Positions 42,761 through 51,421 of a stretch of 64,000 nucleotides of DNA are shown piece after piece. A program made the translations under genes and the position numbers. The number at the start of each line of letters is the position of its first letter. The stretch's first letter is position 1. Under the pieces are notes generated by a model that saw only the letters and a list, made by a program, of their open reading frames with translations, did not search any database and was not told where the DNA came from. Source of the DNA: JBKHYJ01 sp046565505 (lineage in GTDB: Bacteria; Acidobacteriota; Blastocatellia; UBA7656); assembly GCA_046565505.1 (NCBI GenBank), contig JBKHYJ010000010.1:1-64000 (forward strand), read 5' to 3'.

Positions 42761-45205
42761 TCATTCATACCTGAGGGCCACCATAGGGTCGACCTTCGTG
42801 GCCTTGCGCGCGGGGACGTAGCTGGCGAGCATCGCCACCGCCACGAGCACCGCCGAGATGGCTGCGAAGGTCGCCGGGTCGGTCGCGCTCACGCCGAAAA
42901 GAAGGCTCTGCATCAGCCGGGTTAAAACGAAAGCCGAGCCCAGGCCTATCCCCACGCCGACCGAGACGAGCTTCAGCCCTTGCCCCACGACTAACGTCAA
43001 CACGTCCTTAGAAGTGGCTCCCAGAGCCATTCTTATGCCTATCTCGTGTGTCCGCTGCGTGACCGAATAACTTATCACGCCGTAGATGCCGACGGCCGCG
43101 AGCACCAGCGCCACTGCCGCGAAGATCACGAGCAGGAGCATGTTGAACCGCTGCCGCGCCACCGAATTCGACAGGATTTGCTCCATAGTCGCGACGTTAG
43201 AGACGGGCTGGTCTTTGTCAATCGCCCAGACTTCTCCCCTCACCGCGGCGGCCAGGCCGAGCGGGTCGCCCGCCGTGCGCACGACGAGGTCGCGCGGGGC
43301 CAGGTACGAGTACGTCATCTGAGCGTATGGGAAATAGACTTGCGGCTTCGGGTCAATGTCTAGTTCAAACTGCCTGACGTCTTTCGCGACGCCCACGACC
43401 GAGAGCCAGGGCGCGTCAGAGTTGAACCCCCCGAGCTTTATCCGCTTCCCGATGGCGTCTTCGCCGGGCCAGAATTGCCGGGCCGTGGCCTCGCTTACGA
43501 TGATGACGCCAGGCTTGTCGGGCGTGTCTTGCGGGCTGAACTGGCGCCCCTTCAGCACGGGAATGTTCATGGCGCGGAAGTAATCGGGGCTTACGGTCCT
43601 GGTGATTACAATGGGCCTCTCATCGGGCGCGGGCTCCGGGCGGCCCTCTATGGTGACGCCGCCGTTGTTGCCTTTGAAAGTCAGGGGAAGGTTCGTAGTC
43701 ACGCCGGCCGACTGCACGCCCGGCAGCGAGGAGACGCGCTGAAGCAGCTCGTCATAAAAGGCCGTGCGCCTGACCGGGTCCGTGTACTTCAAGCGCGGGA
43801 GGACTACCTTCATCGTCAGGAGGTTGTCGGCATTGAACCCCGGGTCTACGCTGCGCAGCCTGAGGAAGCTGTTGATTAGCAGCCCCGCGCCGATCAGCAG
43901 CACGAGCGCGAGCGCGACTTCGGAAACGACCAGCAGCCCTCGCACGCGAGAGCGGGCCACGCCGGCCGTGCCCTTGCCGCCTTCCTTCAGCGACTCGTTC
44001 AGGTCGGGCCGGGACGCTTGCAGGGCGGGGGCCAGCCCGAAGATTACTCCCGTTATAAGCGAGACCAGCAGCGTAAATCCGAGCACTTTCGCGTCGATGT
44101 TTATGTCTTTGGCCTGAGAGAGGTTGGCGGGCATGAGGGCCACGAGCACCCTCATCCCGACGACCGCAAGCAGCAGCCCGACGGCCCCGCCCAGCGCGGC
44201 CAGCAGAACGCTTTCAGTCATGAACTGTGCGATGAGCCGGGAGCGGCTCGCACCGAGCGCGGTCCGAAGTGCCGTCTCTTTCTGGCGCGCCGCCGCGCGG
44301 GCCAGCAGCAAGTTAGCCACGTTCGCGCACGCGATCAGCAGCACGAAAGCCACCGCCCCGAGCAGTATGAGGAGCGCCGGCCGAATATCGCCGACCACCT
44401 GTTCATGCAGCGAAGTGACGACCGCCCCAAGGCTCGTGTTCGTGTCGGGGTACTGCTGCTGGAGCCGCGCGGCGATAGTATTCATATCGGCCTGCGCCTG
44501 TTTAACCGTGACGCCGGGCTTCGTGCGCGCATACACGAGCAGGTAGTGGCCGCCCCTGTTGCTCGCCTCCTGTGAGCTGAAAGCTATGGGGACCCAGACC
44601 GAGTTCTCTTCCGTTTCGGACTGGAAGGGGTCAGGGAATCGGAAGCTCTTCGGCATGACGCCGACCACGGTGAAAGGCTGGCCGTTCAGCGTCAGCGGCT
44701 TGCCGACGATGTCAGGGTCGGAGCCGAAACGCCGCTGCCACAGGCCGTGGCTCATAATAACTACGCGCTCGCCTTCCGGGCGGTCCTCTTCGGGCAGGAA
44801 GGAGCGCCCTAAAGTCGGCTCCACGCCTAACAGGGGAAAGAAGTTCGCAGAAACGCGCTGCCCTTCGAGCTTTTCAGGCTCGCCCACGCCCGTAAGGTTG
44901 AAGGTCTGCGTGGCGACGGCCGCCATGCCATCAAAGACTTGATTCTGGTCCTTCCAATCGACGAAGTTCGCGGGCGCGGGGGTGTCCTTCGGGAACCCGA
45001 GCTTGGTATTGTCCTCCCACACTATCATCAAACGGTCCGGGTCCTTAAACGGCAGCGGCCTGAGCAGCACGGCGTTGACGACGCTAAAGATGGCCGTGTT
45101 GGCACCTATGCCTAGTGCGAGCGCCAGCACCGCCACGGCGGCGAAAGCAGGCTTCTTGGCCAGCATCCGAATTCCATAACGCAGGTCCTGTAACAGATTC
45201 TCCAT
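42761..45205 (-). CDS. ADOP-type MacB-like ABC permease
   Basis: 814-residue membrane protein of the acidobacterial duplicated-orphan-permease type. The signature N-terminus LLQDLRYGIRMLAKKPAF precedes the first helix ending ANTAIFSVVNAVLLRPLPF. A MacB-like periplasmic domain follows, then three helices, and the arrangement is repeated in the second half ending with VDPMVALRYE. No ATPase gene is adjacent, as is usual for these orphan permeases. The exported molecule is unknown. A small inverted repeat lies about 110 nt upstream. Confidence 0.93.
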   Translation of the reverse strand: MENLLQDLRYGIRMLAKKPAFAAVAVLALALGIGANTAIFSVVNAVLLRPLPFKDPDRLMIVWEDNTKLGFPKDTPAPANFVDWKDQNQVFDGMAAVATQTFNLTGVGEPEKLEGQRVSANFFPLLGVEPTLGRSFLPEEDRPEGERVVIMSHGLWQRRFGSDPDIVGKPLTLNGQPFTVVGVMPKSFRFPDPFQSETEENSVWVPIAFSSQEASNRGGHYLLVYARTKPGVTVKQAQADMNTIAARLQQQYPDTNTSLGAVVTSLHEQVVGDIRPALLILLGAVAFVLLIACANVANLLLARAAARQKETALRTALGASRSRLIAQFMTESVLLAALGGAVGLLLAVVGMRVLVALMPANLSQAKDINIDAKVLGFTLLVSLITGVIFGLAPALQASRPDLNESLKEGGKGTAGVARSRVRGLLVVSEVALALVLLIGAGLLINSFLRLRSVDPGFNADNLLTMKVVLPRLKYTDPVRRTAFYDELLQRVSSLPGVQSAGVTTNLPLTFKGNNGGVTIEGRPEPAPDERPIVITRTVSPDYFRAMNIPVLKGRQFSPQDTPDKPGVIIVSEATARQFWPGEDAIGKRIKLGGFNSDAPWLSVVGVAKDVRQFELDIDPKPQVYFPYAQMTYSYLAPRDLVVRTAGDPLGLAAAVRGEVWAIDKDQPVSNVATMEQILSNSVARQRFNMLLLVIFAAVALVLAAVGIYGVISYSVTQRTHEIGIRMALGATSKDVLTLVVGQGLKLVSVGVGIGLGSAFVLTRLMQSLLFGVSATDPATFAAISAVLVAVAMLASYVPARKATKVDPMVALRYE

Positions 45206-45313
45206 CCGACAACCTCAACTTTCTTCCCAGCTTTTCAACAACGCGCACCCCCGACAGGGCGCAGGCGCGCGCAGTTGGTTAGTGTTGCGCGCTTCAAATA
45301 GGTTTCAGCGAAA

Positions 45314-45327
45314 ACGAAATTTTTCGT
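45314..45327 (-). promoter_or_regulatory. short palindrome upstream of the ADOP permease gene
   Basis: ACGAAA and TTTCGT form a perfect inverted repeat with a 2-nt centre, about 110 nt before the ADOP start. Possible operator, but it may be chance. Confidence 0.3.
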
Positions 45328-45584
45328 AAATAGCTAACGATGGGAAACGGGCCGGGGTTCACGGCCATGCGTCGTATGCCGATTCAAAGGGTTTAATACG
45401 CGAACCCACCACAGTCGCCGGGCTAATGACTCAGAACTCGATTCCGGGTCCCTGGAAAACTTTTAGCCTCTCTGATAACCTGGATACGTTCTCAAGTCAT
45501 GCCTTCGAGGGGGAATGGCCGCGCCTGTTCATCGCTCATGCGGCCGTGGCGGGAGTTCCCGCGTGATATGGCGCGGCGGTAAAC

Positions 45585-45590
45585 TATAAA
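45585..45590 (+). promoter_or_regulatory. candidate leaderless -10 box
   Basis: TATAAA ends 4 nt before the ATG at 45595, and there is no Shine-Dalgarno. It suggests a leaderless message; no clear -35. Confidence 0.4.
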
Positions 45591-45594
45591 TCAC

Positions 45595-46002
45595 ATGGCT
45601 CACCTATCGGCATCAGAACAGATCGAGGCGATGGACACGCCCGACGAACACATCACTTTCATACGGTCGCAGTGGCCGGCCTTCGCCGCCTTCGCCTGGG
45701 AGAAGTATTTGTCGGAAGGGCGCGGCGCGGTAGTCGTTGACCTGAGGAACGCTTCGGCGGATGGGCCCGGCATCAACGTGCCGACTTACTACGTGGCTGA
45801 AGGAAGCGCCCGTTTAGAGAAGCGCGGCGGCTGGCCGAGCGCGGAGGTGGCGGAGGTGATTAGAGATTACGACCCGGAGCAGGACGCGGTCTTAATATTC
45901 CTACGCCTCGACGGGGACGCCTTCCACTACAACGTGTCGGACGACCTGACCCCGCCGGTTGCGTACGCCGGAAGAAATAAGAGAAAAAACAGCCTCCCCT
46001 GA
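45595..46002 (+). CDS. small soluble protein of unknown function
   Basis: 135 residues, acidic, with no signal peptide or membrane helix. A helix-rich start (ASEQIEAMDTPDEHITFIRSQ) is followed by a beta-rich core (GAVVVDLRNASADGPGINVP, DAVLIFLRLDGDAFHYNVS). The family is unknown. Codon usage fits its neighbours and the frame is open, so it is probably real. Confidence 0.7.
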   Translation: MAHLSASEQIEAMDTPDEHITFIRSQWPAFAAFAWEKYLSEGRGAVVVDLRNASADGPGINVPTYYVAEGSARLEKRGGWPSAEVAEVIRDYDPEQDAVLIFLRLDGDAFHYNVSDDLTPPVAYAGRNKRKNSLP

Positions 46003-46278
46003 TAATCCCCGCCTGCCCGCGTACCAGTAAGTAAAAAATCAGGGCTCGCTCGCTCGTGACGGCCCGCGTCGCTAGCGGGTCATCAAAACGCGGAGTTTGA
46101 TTTGAACGTGGCGGGTTACTGCTTCCCCCACGTCGGGCGCGAGCGATGCGAGCGGGGCCGGCAGATCATAAACACCCGCGTCAACCTCACTCGCCGGGCG
46201 CAATGGTGCAGGTGGTAGGTGAATGATAAAGAATCCGCACACGTCGGGATTGACGCGGGCGTAGCAGGTATACGCGCG

Positions 46279-46683
46279 TCACCTGAACTGAACCCCGCAT
46301 GTGAGGCACCGGTTCGGGTCCCGGATCATCAAAAAGAACAGGGAGATGAAACAGGTCGGGAGCGCCAGTATCACCGCCAGCAGTATAGCCCACACGGGCG
46401 TCGTCCCTTTGCTCACGCCCATAGAGCCGCACCTGGGACATGGCGTCTGACCATGTACGTACCTGGCGGGGGCGGCCGGCGGCTGATATTTCGTCGGCCG
46501 GGGGGGTGGCGCCTCGGCGGTTTCCGGCTCGTAATACTGCTTGAAGGAAGTCGCGTCGGGCGGCGGCACTGAAGGTACGTAGCCGGAGTTAGGCTTCGCG
46601 CCCTGAGCCGTGAAATTGAACGAGCAGTAGCGACAGAAATTCGACCCTTCGCGATTCTCCGTCCCGCACCTCGGACATCTCAT
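46279..46683 (-). CDS. double zinc-ribbon membrane protein
   Basis: 134 residues. An N-terminal zinc ribbon (MRCPRCGTENREGSNFCRYC), a Pro-rich linker and a second Cys pair (CPRCGSM), then one hydrophobic segment (WAILLAVILALPTCFISLFFLM) and a last C-x2-C (CLTCGVQF). The start at 46683 replaces a longer reading because the zinc ribbon begins there and GGGAGAG lies upstream. The function is unknown. Proteins of this layout are common membrane-anchored sensors or chaperones. Confidence 0.75.
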   Translation of the reverse strand: MRCPRCGTENREGSNFCRYCSFNFTAQGAKPNSGYVPSVPPPDATSFKQYYEPETAEAPPPRPTKYQPPAAPARYVHGQTPCPRCGSMGVSKGTTPVWAILLAVILALPTCFISLFFLMIRDPNRCLTCGVQFR

Positions 46684-47081
46684 TAATTCGCTCTCCCTCA
46701 CGTCACCGGTGTCGAAGAGTGATGCGCGCCACACGCCGCGACCCGGCCATGTCTCACTTATTGACGCCGATCACCTGGCGCGCGGCCACCGCCCCGAGGG
46801 CCGCCATCGTAACAGGCCGATAAGAATACCGAGCGCGGGCCGAGCACTGCCATCGCTTCTTCGTACCGGGTTTACGGCTTGCTGCGATTCTCTTTCTATG
46901 GGTGTTGTATTATCGAGTATGAAGGCGAAAGATTCAACAGGGACGGACGAGATATACATCATGAGGGCAGGCGAAGGATAGGGCGCGGCGCGCAACCGCG
47001 AGGGCGGTTGAATCTGCTCCTTTACTCATGTGCTTCGCTATGTTAATTTCACGAACTCGGAAACATGCTTAGGAGGCTGCT
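46684..47081. other. intergenic stretch
   Basis: Nothing convincing apart from the Shine-Dalgarno of the downstream STAS gene. Short frames on both strands (up to 90 codons) have no family features. Confidence 0.4.
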
Positions 47082-47423
47082 ATGGATATCAAGGAGAGAG
47101 TAGTTGATGGCGTGAGCGTGCTTGACCTGTCGGGCAAGATCGTGCTCGGCGAGGGGGACTCTCAGGTCAGGGACAGGATTAAGGACCTGCTCGCCGATGG
47201 GCAGCGGTACATACTGTTGAACCTCGGCGACGTGAATTACATCGATTCGGCCGGCCTGGGCGCGCTCATCAGCGGCTATACGACTACCAAGCGTGAAGGC
47301 GGGCAGTTGAAGCTCGTGAACCTTACCAAGCGGATTCAGGACCTGCTCGCGATAACTAAGCTCATCACGGTATTCGAGACCTACGACGACGAGAAGGAAG
47401 CGGTCGCCTCTTACAAACCCTGA
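47082..47423 (+). CDS. STAS-domain anti-anti-sigma factor (SpoIIAA/RsbV-like)
   Basis: 113-residue STAS protein that, in the known families, releases a sigma factor or other partner from an anti-sigma kinase when not phosphorylated. The phosphorylation site Ser56 sits in YIDSAGLGALIS. TAGGAGG precedes the ATG. No anti-sigma kinase or phosphatase gene is adjacent, so the partner must be elsewhere. It is a single-gene unit. Confidence 0.93.
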   Translation: MDIKERVVDGVSVLDLSGKIVLGEGDSQVRDRIKDLLADGQRYILLNLGDVNYIDSAGLGALISGYTTTKREGGQLKLVNLTKRIQDLLAITKLITVFETYDDEKEAVASYKP

Positions 47424-47542
47424 CGCGCGGGGGCGGACAGGTTAAAGGGTAAGGTGGCGAGGGGCATAAAAGGGTAAACGATAAAGTCCCCGGCGGTCGC
47501 ACTTCCCCGATTACCCTTAATCATCCCCCGCCCGCTTCGGCG

Positions 47543-48652
47543 TTACGGCTGCTGCGAGGCTAATGCGCGGACGCGCTCGGCATTGGCTTTCATCGCCGGG
47601 TCGTTGGTCGCCGCGTAAGCCTTTTCGTATATGCGGAGCGCCTGCTGGTACTGTTTATCGCCCTCGTAAACGTAAGCAAGCTCCGAAAGCGCTGCAATGG
47701 AATCTGGCATAATTTGAATGGTGATTTCCAGCGCCTCCATCGCCTTCCTCATCTGCCCGCTGCGCGACAAAGCTATCCCGTAATAGAGCCACGCCTGGCC
47801 GTTCCCCGTATTCGCCTTGGCGATCTTTTCGAGCGGCCCCACCGCCTTGTCGAACTGCCTCGCCCCGAGGTACGCGCGCCCGAGGACGCTCGCCGTCTGC
47901 TGGTCGTCGCGGACCGCACGCAGGCGCTCGCCCACTTCGGCCGCTTCCGCCCACGCCGCGGCGGAGCTTGATTTGCGCGCCTTTCGCATCAGGCTCTCTG
48001 CCAACATGTCCATCGCCGCCGTGTCTTCTTTATCGGCCTTGACGGCGTCCCGCAGCGCCGGTATCGCGCGGTCGTCATCCTCGCGCTTGAAGTATATCGC
48101 GCCCAGGTAGTAGGCGTTCGATATGCCCTCTTTCGATTTCTCTGTCGCGGATTTTTCTGACGCGGGACTCGCCAGCAGTGGGAGCGCCTCGTCGTAACGG
48201 TCCAGGAAAAAGTACACTCGCGCCAGCGCCGCCCGCGCGGCCGGGTCCACGTCGAGCTTCGCCTTCGACGTAATCTCTATGTATCGCTTGAGAGGGTCAA
48301 CGGCCTTGTCATAGCGGCCCGCCAGGTAATGCGACAACCCGACCGTGTACCACGCGCCTGCTATCTCCGCGCTCGCCGGCGACTGAATCTCAAGCAGGTC
48401 GATGGCATGCGATAGCGGCAACTCCACGCGGTCGTAACGCTTCAATTTGAATTCGCACAGTCCTATGTAGTGCCAAGCCCCGGCCGCGTCGGGCCGCTCG
48501 CGGACGATGTCTTGAAATTCGGCGAGCGCCGCGCGATAGTCGCCCTTGTTGTAGAGCGAAACGCCCCTCCCCCAGTCCGACGCCTGGCCCTGCGAGGCGA
48601 ATAATGTGATGAGCAAGGTAATTAGTTGGACCCGCTTGATTGTAAATCGCAT
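47543..48652 (-). CDS. exported TPR-repeat protein
   Basis: 369 residues: a signal peptide (RVQLITLLITLFASQGQA), then about nine TPR-type helical hairpins spread over the rest (for example YNKGDYRAALAEFQDIVRER and YQQALRIYEKAYAATNDP). It is probably a periplasmic or outer-membrane-facing protein-protein scaffold. It has no catalytic domain and stands alone. Confidence 0.85.
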   Translation of the reverse strand: MRFTIKRVQLITLLITLFASQGQASDWGRGVSLYNKGDYRAALAEFQDIVRERPDAAGAWHYIGLCEFKLKRYDRVELPLSHAIDLLEIQSPASAEIAGAWYTVGLSHYLAGRYDKAVDPLKRYIEITSKAKLDVDPAARAALARVYFFLDRYDEALPLLASPASEKSATEKSKEGISNAYYLGAIYFKREDDDRAIPALRDAVKADKEDTAAMDMLAESLMRKARKSSSAAAWAEAAEVGERLRAVRDDQQTASVLGRAYLGARQFDKAVGPLEKIAKANTGNGQAWLYYGIALSRSGQMRKAMEALEITIQIMPDSIAALSELAYVYEGDKQYQQALRIYEKAYAATNDPAMKANAERVRALASQQP

Positions 48653-49113
48653 CGAGGAGCATTATTGCATGGCGCGCAAAACCTGTCGAATTTCAGCGCG
48701 GCCCGCGCCATCATTGAGCCGCGCGGGCCGGCTTATTTTGAGTAACCTTTCTGCCTTTTATTCTCACTCCTGTGTCAGACTTGCCTGCCCATTTAGAATA
48801 TCGCCCGCGTTTTCCGTAACCAGGTGACAGCTTTGCAGGCTTTAAGTATTGTTTTTGCGGTCGATATTTGAAACGGCGGGGGGTGAAATAGTTACGGAAC
48901 TCACTACGGGAGTATTACTTACGTTAAAATGGTACGCGCACGGGGGCGCTTGAGGGCCGCAAGCGGGCCGCGATCTTTGGTATGCAGGTTGCCCTGGTCA
49001 ACTAAGCATCGAAACCTTTGTCTGATGACATAGTTCCTGCTAGTGATTTCTGCCAGGGATGCTCTGCTTTTACCAGAGAAAACGTTTACAGGTGTCGGGT
49101 GAATATCACAGGT
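48653..49113. other. intergenic stretch, divergent promoters expected
   Basis: Separates two divergent genes. It includes a frame of 32 codons (from TTG 49018) read through to the GH1 fusion but without family features. No clear promoter pair recognised. Confidence 0.35.
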
Positions 49114-51375
49114 ATGACTTTAGCTAAGACGCAACCGGAATTGTGGGGGGGCGTGGAGTGCAGCACCATACGGGTGGGAGACGGCTACTATGATCAGCTC
49201 GGCTGTAACGGCCATGCCGAGCGGGTAGAAGACCTCGAATTGTTTGCAGAGCTGGGAATCCGGGCGATGCGCTACCCCGTGCTGTGGGAGCGGGTCGCGC
49301 CCGCCGGACTTGATGACCTCGACTGGTCCTGGCCCGACGAGAGGCTCGGGCGGTTAAGGGAATTGAGTATCAACCCCATAGTCGGGCTGCTGCATCATGG
49401 GAGCGGGCCGCGCTACACCAGCTTGATTGATCCGGAATTCCCAGAGAAGCTGGCGTCGTTTGCCAGGGCCGTCGCCCGGCGTTACCCGTGGGTCGTAAGC
49501 TACACGCCCGTAAACGAGCCCCTGACGACGGCGCGCTTCAGCGGGCTGTATGGGCACTGGTATCCCCACCGGCGCGACGACAAGACGTTCCTGCGCGCCC
49601 TGCTCCTACAGTGCAAAGGCGTCGCGCTGTCAATGCGCGCGATCAGAGAGATCAACCCTGCGGCTCAGCTCATACAGACCGAGGACCTGGGCAAGTGTTT
49701 CAGCACCCGCAAGCTCTCATACCAGGCGAGCTTTGAAAACGAGCGCCGCTGGCTGACCTTCGACCTGCTCTCCGCCCGCGTGGATCAGGACCACCCGATG
49801 TGGAGCTACCTCAGGTGGATAGGCGTAGACGAAGGCGAGATCAGGTGGTTTCTGGATAACCCCTGCGCGCCCGACATCGTAGGGATAAATCACTACCTGA
49901 CGAGCGAGCGTTTCCTCGACGAGCGGTTAGACCGCTACCCCGCCAGCACGCATGGCAGCAACGGCAGGCACAAGTACGCGGACGTGGAGGCGGTCAGAGT
50001 TCTCGCCGAGGGGATGGCCGACGTTCGCGTAATATTAGAAGAGGCCTGGGAGAGGTATGGCCTGCCGGTCGCCGTCACGGAGGCGCACCTGGGCTGCACA
50101 CGCGAGGAGCAGTTGCGCTGGATCAACGAAGTGTGGACCGCCGCCTGTGAGGTTAAACGCGCGGGAGCGGACCTGCGCGCCGTGACGCTCTGGTCGCTGC
50201 TCGGGTCCTACGACTGGAACACGCTCCTGACCTGCCGCAATGGCTTTTACGAGCCGGGGGCGTTCGACCTGCGCGGGCCGCGGCCGCGGCCGACGGCGAT
50301 TGCCCGCATGGCAAAGGACCTGGCGGCGAAGGGCGGGCACAGCCACCCGCTGCTTGAAGCGCCCGGCTGGTGGAGGCGGCTTGACCGGCTGCACTACCTC
50401 CCGCACAGCGAGCGGCCTTACGCCTTTAGCTCGGAAGGGCCGAGTAGAGATATGAGAAGAGGAGCCACACGCCCGCTGGTTATCACGGGGGCGACCGGGA
50501 CTCTCGGGTACGCCTTCGCGCGTATCTGCCATGTCCGCGGAATACCCTACAGGCTGCTGACGCGCAAGGAGATGGATATAGCGGACGCGGAGTTGGTCGA
50601 GGCGGCGCTAGGCGAGATGAACCCCTGGGCAGTCGTCAACGCGGCCGGCTACGTGCGCGTGGACCAGGCAGAGCAGGAGGCGGAAAGCTGTTACCGCGAG
50701 AACGCGCGCGGCCCCGCGACGCTCGCCGCCGCGTGCGCGCGCAGGGGCGCGGCCCTGCTCACCTTCTCGTCCGACCTCGTATTCGACGGCTCGAAAAAAG
50801 AGCCTTACGTCGAAAGCGACCCGACGGCGCCGCTCAACGTTTATGGTAAGAGCAAGGAGGCCGGCGAGCAGATGGTGCTCGCGGCGCTCCCTTCGGCCCT
50901 CGTGATACGGACCAGCGCCTTCTTCGGCCCGTGGGACGAATACAACTTCGTCAGCATCGCCCTCGGGTCGATGTTTGAGGGGCGCAGTTTCCCCGCGGCC
51001 TGCGACGCCGTAGTCTCGCCGACTTACGTGCCCGATTTAGTTAACGCGAGCCTGGATTTATTGATAGACGGCGAGAGCGGCGTATGGCACCTCGCCAACG
51101 TGGGGCAGGTGAGCTGGGCCGGGCTCGCGGAGCTTGCCGCGAACATTCACGGCTTGGACGCGACCCTGGTCGAACGGCGGCCGGCCGAATCATTCAATTT
51201 CGCCGCCCCGCGCCCGCTTTATAGCGCGCTCGGCAGCGAGCGCGGGCAACTGCTCCCGAAGCTTGAGGACGCCCTCGCCCGCTACAGCCGCGAGCGCCGG
51301 AGCCCCGACGTCAGGCCGAAAAATGCCCTTTACTCAGGCGGGGCCCTGAAGGCCCCCGTGGCAAAGAACCGTTGA
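49114..51375 (+). CDS. GH1-like glycosidase fused to an RmlD-like sugar-nucleotide reductase
   Basis: 754 residues. The N-terminal GH1-like barrel (about 1-410) has the acid/base Glu135 in TPVNEPL and the nucleophile Glu323 in VAVTEAHLG, so it looks active. The C-terminal part (about 450-745) is an RmlD/short-chain-dehydrogenase-type NAD(P) enzyme: TGATGTLG at 458-465 and YGKSK (Tyr577, Lys581). Such fusions are known in other bacteria but their reaction is not. The start at 49114 (MTLAKTQPELWGGVE) is preferred to the TTG at 49018. The GH2 gene follows after 46 nt. Confidence 0.88.
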   Translation: MTLAKTQPELWGGVECSTIRVGDGYYDQLGCNGHAERVEDLELFAELGIRAMRYPVLWERVAPAGLDDLDWSWPDERLGRLRELSINPIVGLLHHGSGPRYTSLIDPEFPEKLASFARAVARRYPWVVSYTPVNEPLTTARFSGLYGHWYPHRRDDKTFLRALLLQCKGVALSMRAIREINPAAQLIQTEDLGKCFSTRKLSYQASFENERRWLTFDLLSARVDQDHPMWSYLRWIGVDEGEIRWFLDNPCAPDIVGINHYLTSERFLDERLDRYPASTHGSNGRHKYADVEAVRVLAEGMADVRVILEEAWERYGLPVAVTEAHLGCTREEQLRWINEVWTAACEVKRAGADLRAVTLWSLLGSYDWNTLLTCRNGFYEPGAFDLRGPRPRPTAIARMAKDLAAKGGHSHPLLEAPGWWRRLDRLHYLPHSERPYAFSSEGPSRDMRRGATRPLVITGATGTLGYAFARICHVRGIPYRLLTRKEMDIADAELVEAALGEMNPWAVVNAAGYVRVDQAEQEAESCYRENARGPATLAAACARRGAALLTFSSDLVFDGSKKEPYVESDPTAPLNVYGKSKEAGEQMVLAALPSALVIRTSAFFGPWDEYNFVSIALGSMFEGRSFPAACDAVVSPTYVPDLVNASLDLLIDGESGVWHLANVGQVSWAGLAELAANIHGLDATLVERRPAESFNFAAPRPLYSALGSERGQLLPKLEDALARYSRERRSPDVRPKNALYSGGALKAPVAKNR

Positions 51376-51421
51376 GATCAATTAAGTCATTCTCTGTACC
51401 GCGATTCACAGCGGAGAATCT

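Larger units (their letters stand above)
45206..45594. other. intergenic stretch
   Basis: Holds an ACGAAA-TT-TTTCGT inverted repeat (45314-45327) upstream of the ADOP gene and a -10-like box just before the gene at 45595. No gene seen. Confidence 0.45.

Noticed and set aside
46709..46995. Short frames on both strands
   Set aside because: Overlapping each other with no start-site support or family features.
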